This document shows, in pieces, positions 57,675 through 64,000 of a stretch of 64,000 nt of DNA. The first letter of the stretch is position 1, and each line of letters begins with the position of its first letter. Location of the stretch: positions 558,001-622,000 of the forward strand of contig JAVHNS010000017.1 of NCBI GenBank assembly GCA_036872755.1. The letters run 5' to 3'. The stretch is from Orbilia blumenaviensis (taxonomy: Eukaryota; Ascomycota; Orbiliomycetes; Orbiliales; Orbiliaceae). A model generated the notes under the pieces. It was not told where the DNA came from, ran no database searches, and saw only the letters and a list, made by a program, of their open reading frames with translations. A program made the translations under genes and the position numbers.

Positions 57675-59627
57675 ATGGCCACCGCTGTAGCTTCAAACCT
57701 ACAGTCTCTTACCATTAACGGAGACAATGACGAGCTTTATACCCCTCTTTCCTCCTCCAACAATTGCGAAACCAAATTTTCGAATTCTTCAGAAATATCG
57801 ATATCGGGTGATTTAAAAGAACAAGAAGAAGACGAGGAAGACAACGTCTACACCTACCCTTCCTCCAGCTCCTCCGACTCCGACTCTGACTCCGAAGAAG
57901 AAGAAGAAGACCCCCCAAAAACATCCCCATCAACAACCTTCACCCCAGACGACCTAACCGAACTCTCCCTCCTCCGCGAACTCGAAATCGACCTCTTAGT
58001 CTCCTCCTCCCTCCTCCCCGAATCCACCCGCTTCGAACCATCCCTCCACGACGAATTAGTATTCAACCACCCAGAGCTGATACTCACCATCACCACCGGC
58101 GAAGGGTATCCCGTATTACCCTTATCCTGGAATATTAAGAATTTGACGTTATCAAGGGTTGTGGTTGATACCTTAAGAGCCGAGTTACGGAAAGTAATAG
58201 CCTCTTCGGAATATGATGAAGAGGGTAGTTTGCGAAGATGGATGGAAAGGGACTCGAATGACAACTTTGGAATATACGAATCTCCAAACCTAGCATTCCA
58301 CCTCTCCAAAACCACAGCAGAATACCTAACCACCCACCGTAACACCCTCGCCTCAAAATCCGCAGCAGACCAACCATCCTCAGCACCATTAAACATTAAA
58401 ACCCAATCATTAACCCGCTCTCAAATCCTCTCCTCGGAATCAGGAATAGATCTGACGTCCTACACAACCCCACCGACGGTTAAGGAACTACTAGGCAAAA
58501 CCATCCCCCAGATATGTGAAACAATACCATCGAACTACCGCATCCTACACGTCGAAAACGTGTTAAAACCCCGTCTTTACGCCGATTTCCACGCCGTGCA
58601 GACCGCCATCCACGAGCGTCTTCTAACCCTTCCTACATCTCAACTCAAAAAAGTAGTCCCCCAGTCACACCACCGCCGTATAACCTCCTCAGGAGGCAGT
58701 AGTAGCGTACTATCAGACCGTCGTGAAAAGGAATCCTTAGCAAAATACCTAACCACCCCAAAAACAACCTATCACGGCACATCCCACACCTCAATCCCAT
58801 CGATTATAAAACACGGCTTCCTACGTCCGGGGGATATAAACCCCTCAACCTCGCAACCACTACAAATCCGCTGCGGAAACACCTACGGAAGGGGGATATA
58901 CACCTCCCCATCCCCCCAATTCGCACTAGTATACTCCGGTTACGACGCAACGCCTACCCCGGTAACAAGCTTTTCAGGGTTAAAACTCATAGTCTGCGCG
59001 ACGGTAATGGGTCGCCCCGCTAGAGTTTTCAGGGGTGATAATTGGAGGGAACAGAGTAAACCCTATGAGAATTCGGATTCTCATGTTGCGAATGGAGATT
59101 TTGAGTATATTGTGTTCATGCCGAGGCAGTGTATTCCTGTTCTTGTGGTGCATTTGGATTGGGGGAAGGAGCATTATATGGAATTTGTGAATATTCCGAC
59201 GAATCCTTTGCAGTGGATTATGCAGATGGCTGAGAAAAGGAAGGTTAAGAAGTTTAATAAGAAGAAGAGGGAGGAAGAGGAGGAGGCTGAGAAAGGAGGG
59301 TTGTTTCCTGCTGATGTGGTTAGGAGGAAACAGGCGTTGATGGCGAGGGCGTTAAAGTGGTTTCCGTATGGATTTGGACCGGCGACGGGGACGAGGTTTG
59401 TGGTTGAGGCTGTGGCGGATGATTCGGATGATGAAGAGGAGTATGGGGAGTATCAGGTTGAGAGGGCTGAGACTGGGGGGGTTTATGATACCAGTGATAG
59501 GAGGGGGGGTTCGTTCTGGGAAGAGGAGATGGAGGGGGAGAGGTTTGATGAGTTCTTTGAGGAGAGGAGGGCGAAGGCGGGGGAGGTTAAGGCTAGCAAG
59601 GAGGTGGAAAGTGAGGACGAAGATTAG
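57675..59627 (+). CDS. PARP-type ADP-ribosyltransferase with N-terminal RWD-like region
   Basis: Single exon, 650 residues, start in CCAAAAAAATGGCC. Residues 40-90 are acidic/Ser-rich. Residues about 94-178 (LTELSLLRELEIDLLVSS; NHPELILTITTGEGYPVLPL; LRAELRKVIASSE) fit an RWD-like fold. The PARP catalytic domain spans about 360-500: TYHGTSHTSIPSIIKHGF with His367; GRGIYTSPSPQFALVYSG with Tyr409; DFEYIVFMPRQCIPVLVVHL with Glu477. These form the H-Y-E triad, so mono- or poly-ADP-ribosylation is chemically possible. No BRCT, WGR or PARP regulatory domain is present, so it is not the PARP1-type enzyme. The C-terminal 150 residues are Lys/Glu-rich. Codon composition alternates between C-rich and G-rich blocks along the gene. 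Target unknown. Confidence 0.88.
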   Translation: MATAVASNLQSLTINGDNDELYTPLSSSNNCETKFSNSSEISISGDLKEQEEDEEDNVYTYPSSSSSDSDSDSEEEEEDPPKTSPSTTFTPDDLTELSLLRELEIDLLVSSSLLPESTRFEPSLHDELVFNHPELILTITTGEGYPVLPLSWNIKNLTLSRVVVDTLRAELRKVIASSEYDEEGSLRRWMERDSNDNFGIYESPNLAFHLSKTTAEYLTTHRNTLASKSAADQPSSAPLNIKTQSLTRSQILSSESGIDLTSYTTPPTVKELLGKTIPQICETIPSNYRILHVENVLKPRLYADFHAVQTAIHERLLTLPTSQLKKVVPQSHHRRITSSGGSSSVLSDRREKESLAKYLTTPKTTYHGTSHTSIPSIIKHGFLRPGDINPSTSQPLQIRCGNTYGRGIYTSPSPQFALVYSGYDATPTPVTSFSGLKLIVCATVMGRPARVFRGDNWREQSKPYENSDSHVANGDFEYIVFMPRQCIPVLVVHLDWGKEHYMEFVNIPTNPLQWIMQMAEKRKVKKFNKKKREEEEEAEKGGLFPADVVRRKQALMARALKWFPYGFGPATGTRFVVEAVADDSDDEEEYGEYQVERAETGGVYDTSDRRGGSFWEEEMEGERFDEFFEERRAKAGEVKASKEVESEDED

Positions 59628-60421
59628 ATATTTTAGGTGGAGATGTAAGATATGGTTTGGTCAATAGCGCTATACATTATGTATATGTATATGTATATAT
59701 GATGGTGGTATGCGTGTAAATGTAATAAATACAAGACAGTTCAAACATTCAAGAAGATAAAGCTGGTCAAATGAGTAGTAAGTAGTAAATAGTGAAGTTG
59801 CCATATACATATCAGTATTGTACCCCCCCTCCTCCCCCATTATTCCCTTCAAAAGACAAAAAAGAAGGAGGGAGACCTGGTACTCTCGTTCGTCAATTCA
59901 TCAAACAAAAGATACTAAGTAGGTATTCCGCAAAAAAGCAAAAAGGGTACAATGCCAGGTATTTTTTGGGGGGTAATGCTGGTTTGCCTGAAAGGACCGT
60001 CGGAGAGGGGTATGAGATATAAAAAAAGGAGCCATCAAAAATAAATATAAAAAAAGAAAACTCCGTAGGTTTTTTCCCAATGCAAAATGCGGCTTTGAAT
60101 TCAATAGCCTGAAAAGGAATGGACGAAAAAAGAAAGAACTCCTCAGAGACTGCTAATCGTGTCTGCACGAATGGGCAAAACCGAGGCCTTGCCCATCCAG
60201 CGCGGTGGGGAAACAAAAGCAGCCAGGTAAAAGATGAAAAGGCAATTAAAAATCGATTAGTATATCTCAAAAGTAATGGGTAAAAGGAAAGGGGCCAAAA
60301 ATAAATTCGTATCCCACCCTATGCAAAAAAAACAAAAACAGAAGACCCCAAACATTCAAGGCTGAGAGAAAAAGTAACAAAAAAAGCACAACTTGGATTT
60401 CTCTTTATCGTGAGGGATGGT
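59628..60421. other. Convergent intergenic region
   Basis: A/T- and A-tract-rich 3' ends of the PARP-like gene and of the reverse-strand GH76 gene (tatgtatatgtatatgtata near 59680-59698; A-tracts at 60021-60060 and 60326-60336). No gene seen. Confidence 0.5.
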
Positions 60422-62050
60422 TTATGTGACCATATAATAAACCATATACCCGGTCATCGACAGCACCGTCAATGTCGCAAACGCTGCGCCGGCCTTCTGT
60501 CCCGCCGTCGGCTGTGACAGATCCACGATAGCGTTCAGCTGTGGATTATCGCCTCCACCGCCAGCAGACGGGTCGCCGGTGCTGTTTCCGCCGATATTCT
60601 CGGTAAATGGCGCCGGCATGCCCTCGATAAGAAGACTCTGCGAGACCTCCATAACCGCCATCTGTTCACCAACACCGTAGCTGCCGTCCCAGGCGCCCCA
60701 ATCACCCTTATACCACTTCAGACCACAGGTGACGCCATCAGTGCCGCCAACACAAGTACCTAGCGCTGCAACAGCCGAGGTGCGGAGTTTGGGCATGATG
60801 ATACTGGCGGTGTATGGTGCCATCTGTGTAGTTATCGCTAACCAGCGGGAGAAGTAGGCCTTGAAGGACTTTTGATCGGTGTTGCAGCCGCGGGGGTAGG
60901 GCTCGCAGATAGCTTCGTACATGATGTCGGTTTGCTGCGGGTGGAAGAAGACGCCGGCCATCCAGAGGATACCGTCGAGGCGCTTCTTCCACTTGACTTG
61001 TTCGTCGCCGGTTGTCTACAATTCATTAGCTTTCCAAGTCTCATATATAGGGGGGGTTGGGTGTGGAGACGCACGATATTGTACATGAACGCCGATCCGC
61101 CGAGGTAGAGACCGGCATTGTACGACCACTGGTTGTGGTTGATGGTGCAGTTGGACCGGATGTCCAAGCCGTCGTAGAATCGGTAATCGTCAGAAATCAA
61201 GCCGGACTCAACACTCCAGTCCCAAATCTTGTTCGCCCAGTCGGAGTACGTCTGGTTGCCGGTGTATCGGGCCAGACGGGTCGCAATCTGAAAGAGACAG
61301 CCGTTCGAGACGGTGTTCTTGTAGTCGTAACCGTTATTCCAGGTGAAGATCTGCCATCTCAAACCACCATCGCAGTGCTCGTCATCCCATCTTGTCGTTT
61401 GCAGGTTGAAGACGGTTTGGGTGACGGCGAGCCATTGTGGCTGTCCCTCCGGAGGGTTGGGGAAGCCGCGTTCGGCAGCCGTCATAGTGGCGAGAGCCCA
61501 GAAGGCTTGATCGTCGTTTCCCTATAATCCGCACACACATACAGTCAGCACTGCCAAAGATCCAAATTATTGGGTGGAGCCATCGGGAGGAATTGAGGCT
61601 ACCTCTGTCGTCGTCTGATTCTTGGGCATGATCATGCCGTCGGCACCGATCTGGTGCAGCATACCCTGCATGACGATGTCGTTCCATGTATCATTACCGG
61701 TATACCACCAGTGATCCATCAGCGCGCCAAACATGGCGCCGACTTCCCACCAGTAGTATGGAGGGGGTAGGATACCGGGAGTGTTTCCCGGTAGATGTCC
61801 GGCGTAGTAGTGCATCATGCCGTCGGCGGCCAGCTCGGCGCCCTTCTTTATCGATTCTGTTCAGACACAAGCAAACCAACCAGTTTTAGCGACCATCATA
61901 ATCATGATATTTACTTGAGTATAAGAAGATAAGAGTTAAATGGAGGGGGGGAAGAGAATTGTTACCTCTGTCATTGACGTCGAGCTCGTATGCACCCACC
62001 CGAACGGCGCAGGCGGCCGTGTAAGCCACAGCCAACTTGAACCACCTCAT
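60422..62050 (-). CDS. GPI-anchored mannan endo-1,6-alpha-mannosidase (GH76, DCW1/DFG5 family)
   Basis: Exons 62050-61966, 61856-61603, 61521-61075 and 61015-60422, all in phase, give 459 residues. The signal peptide is [20 protein letters not shown]. Family blocks: [51 protein letters not shown] (residues 114-130, with the catalytic Asp pair), [55 protein letters not shown]. The C-terminus is Ser/Gly-rich and ends with a hydrophobic GPI-anchor signal ([20 protein letters not shown]). These enzymes are thought to transfer GPI-linked mannoproteins into the cell wall. Introns are 109, 81 and 59 bases. Whether it is DCW1- or DFG5-type is not decidable here. Confidence 0.95.
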
Positions 62051-64000
62051 GCTGGTGTCGGATCCAACTTAAAACTGTTGATAGCTACCCGCACAACTAA
62101 AACCAAAACCAACCGAACGGGATCGAAACGAACGAAAAAAAGAAATAGAAATTATAGATAATATCCAATCCCCGCGTATAATATAATATATATATACTTT
62201 ATCGAATCGAAAGAATATATATATACACTATATATCGTGTATTGTGCAAGATAGAAGGATCACAATCCGGAGGCCGTCATTCGGAGAGAATAAGGTGTTT
62301 ATTTGTCGGTCGAACGAGGAATTGAATTTGAAATTTCGGGGGAATGAGGAATATGAATTTCAAGCGGAGAGACTAAAAAAGAAGCTGTTGCAAGTGACAA
62401 CAGCTGGTCGGCTAGTCGAGCAAGAGAATCCGAATCAGACCGAAGTGGCAGAAAAGAGAGTAGACCGCAGGAGGTGGACCGAAAAAATATGGACGGAAAT
62501 GGAAATGTTTCCCTTTTATTTTAATTTTCCGTTTTCCCTCTTTCCCTCTTTCTTTCCTTTTGTTTCTGGTCTTTCGTCAGTAACCTTCTTTTCTTTTTCT
62601 TTTTCTTTTCAGTTCCGGTTCGATCTCAATTGTTTGCGAAGTATTTTTTCCCGAATTAAGCTGGACACTGTTTCTATTTGAACGATGAGGATCGAGAAGG
62701 AGCCAGCGAGTTTAGAGAGGACTGGGACCGGCGGAAGGACCACGAAGGAGATATAGATAGTGTGCAGAAGTCTGAGCGGGAGGGAGAATTTCGAAAGGAT
62801 GCGACGGGGTGGTGTTCAAAAATAGCCTTTTTCGGAGAGCGAAGATGGTAAATGATGTTTCTTTGCGAGCAAACAAGAAACAAACTTCGCCGATTTTTCT
62901 TTTATCGAGACAAAAGGCAAGACAGTACAGACTGAGTGAGAGAGAGACCCGTGTGAGAGACTTTGAAGAGACAAGACACCAAGGTTTAAGGGCCGAGAGA
63001 GGCGAATAAGAGGAATTAAGGCTGAGTCGTTCGTGAACAAGGTCGTTAAAAAAAAAGAGGATGATGTCGCTAAAAGTTGAACTTGCTTGGGAACGATCGC
63101 AAAAGACGAAGACGAAGACGACAACGGGATCGAATTGATTATAAATAAATATAGATATAAATATAAGATACCGCGAAAATCGAATCGAACTAAATCGATC
63201 GAACGAGTGAGCGATAGAGAGCTAGAAAGCAGGCGATGTGCTTTGCTGGTAGTGGCTTAAACCCTTCGATCGAGAGGGGGGGAAGAGCCGGGAGCGAAGG
63301 TGGGCGAGCGAGAAAACGTGACGGCGGAGAGCGAAGAAGGGGGGGAATGTCGATTACTTTTATTAGAAAAAAAACTTTGTGAGTGACCGTGGCTGCTGTC
63401 CGTCCAAGAAGGTTTGTTCGTGAAGCGAATCCGAACTGAACCAGGGTGATAGTATATACTACTATAAGATAGGTAGATAGTAACGAAAGGCGTCCCGTCG
63501 ACCCTGAGGAGGAAGAGGTTGATCGATCGGAATTAATTAGTTATACTCAAGGGAGGTTGAGTTTCAAGTTAAGTTCGGACTCGAAGTTCTGAATTGAATT
63601 GAAGTTGTCCTGAGGAAGTTCCGGCAGAAGAAACTACCTAATATGAGCCAGGTCGGGGCTGGCTGTAATAATGACGCAAATTCCGGTGGCTTCCCTGCTG
63701 ATACTACCAAACCGATCAAAAGGCACTCCGACTCAACCAAAGCAGACGCTGGATTCGATTTGACTTTCGATTTCGATTTCGATTCCAACAAGAACGGGAG
63801 GGAGGGACGGAGGGGCTGAATTAACAGGAACGAGCGAACGTCTGTTTTGTAACTACCTAGTATACGCGTAAAGAGGTAAGTTACTTGATATATATATAGG
63901 TATATATATATTATTACTATTACTTTCTTCCCTTTGCTCGACCTGCTACCAAACAATTAAAACGAGAGGATTAAGGTAGTATATAAAAATTAACAAAAAA
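62051..64000. other. Upstream region of the GH76 gene
   Basis: About 1.95 kb. 62180-62240 is (TA)-rich. 62500-62610 is pyrimidine-rich on the + strand. 62680-63350 is strongly purine-rich on + (pyrimidine-rich on the coding - strand), as in fungal promoters and leaders. cgatttcgatttcgatttcg is at 63768-63783 and (TA) repeats at 63888-63912. No ORF here (62244-62681, 62816-63124, 63564-63956) has recognisable character. A further gene may begin beyond the window. Confidence 0.45.
62680..63350 (-). promoter_or_regulatory. Pyrimidine-rich (coding strand) promoter/leader zone of the GH76 gene
   Basis: Long purine bias on the + strand, hence CT-rich on the strand that encodes the mannosidase, 0.6 to 1.3 kb before its ATG. 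Inference from composition only. Confidence 0.3.

Noticed and set aside
61382..61687. 101-codon reverse ORF within the GH76 gene
   Set aside because: Reads through an intron in the wrong frame; the spliced frame gives the GNDDQAFW catalytic block.
62816..63956. Reverse and forward ORFs upstream of the GH76 gene
   Set aside because: Ser/Arg-rich translations of a purine/pyrimidine-skewed promoter region; no domain.

Overview
The window is nuclear DNA of a filamentous ascomycete (Pezizomycotina). Genes carry short introns (about 50 to 75 bases, with GTAAGT or GTATGT donors and CTAAC branch sites), lie 0.5 to 4.5 kb apart on both strands and are separated by AT-rich, low-complexity DNA. A neutral trehalase with a PKA site, a DFG5/DCW1-type GH76 mannosidase, an FHL1-like forkhead factor, NACHT-WD40 and giant ankyrin proteins fit this group. 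The class cannot be fixed from the sequence alone; Orbiliomycetes is only a guess. I saw no rRNA, tRNA, CRISPR array or complete transposon.

Layout. 1-2130: 3' part of neutral trehalase (+). 2742-4252 (-) and 6410-8256 (+): two divergently transcribed, unrelated F-box-type genes. 8257-12810: a 4.5 kb gene-free stretch leading into a Crp1/Mdg1-like glycogen-binding-domain protein (12811-15706, +). 18.3-28.7 kb looks accessory: an orphan protein, a decayed multi-exon gene, a small astacin-like metalloprotease, a second decayed fragment and a NACHT-WD40 NLR-like protein. 30.9-35.1 kb: an FHL1-like FHA-forkhead regulator with a long upstream ORF that overlaps its start out of frame. 36.8-39.1 kb (-): an eight-exon MFS drug/H+ antiporter containing a 19-base microexon. 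41.6-43.5 kb (-): a secreted protein with many dibasic sites and a Thr/Ser tail. 43.9-45.9 kb (-): AFG1-like mitochondrial ATPase. 47.4-53.5 kb (+): a 1953-residue protein joining several membrane segments to about 24 ankyrin repeats. 54.5-56.0 kb (-): an unrecognised membrane protein. 57.7-59.6 kb (+): a PARP-type ADP-ribosyltransferase. 60.4-62.05 kb (-): GPI-anchored GH76 cell-wall mannosidase. 62.05-64 kb: its purine/pyrimidine-skewed upstream region.

Housekeeping genes (trehalase, Crp1-like, FHL1, AFG1, DFG5) alternate with rapidly evolving ones (NLR, ankyrin, protease, pseudogenes). No single operon-like system is present. The strongest candidates for new biology are the accessory block with its mutated paralogous fragments, the freshly duplicated and homogenised ankyrin array on a membrane anchor, the FHL1 upstream ORF, and strand-composition patches that switch inside exons.
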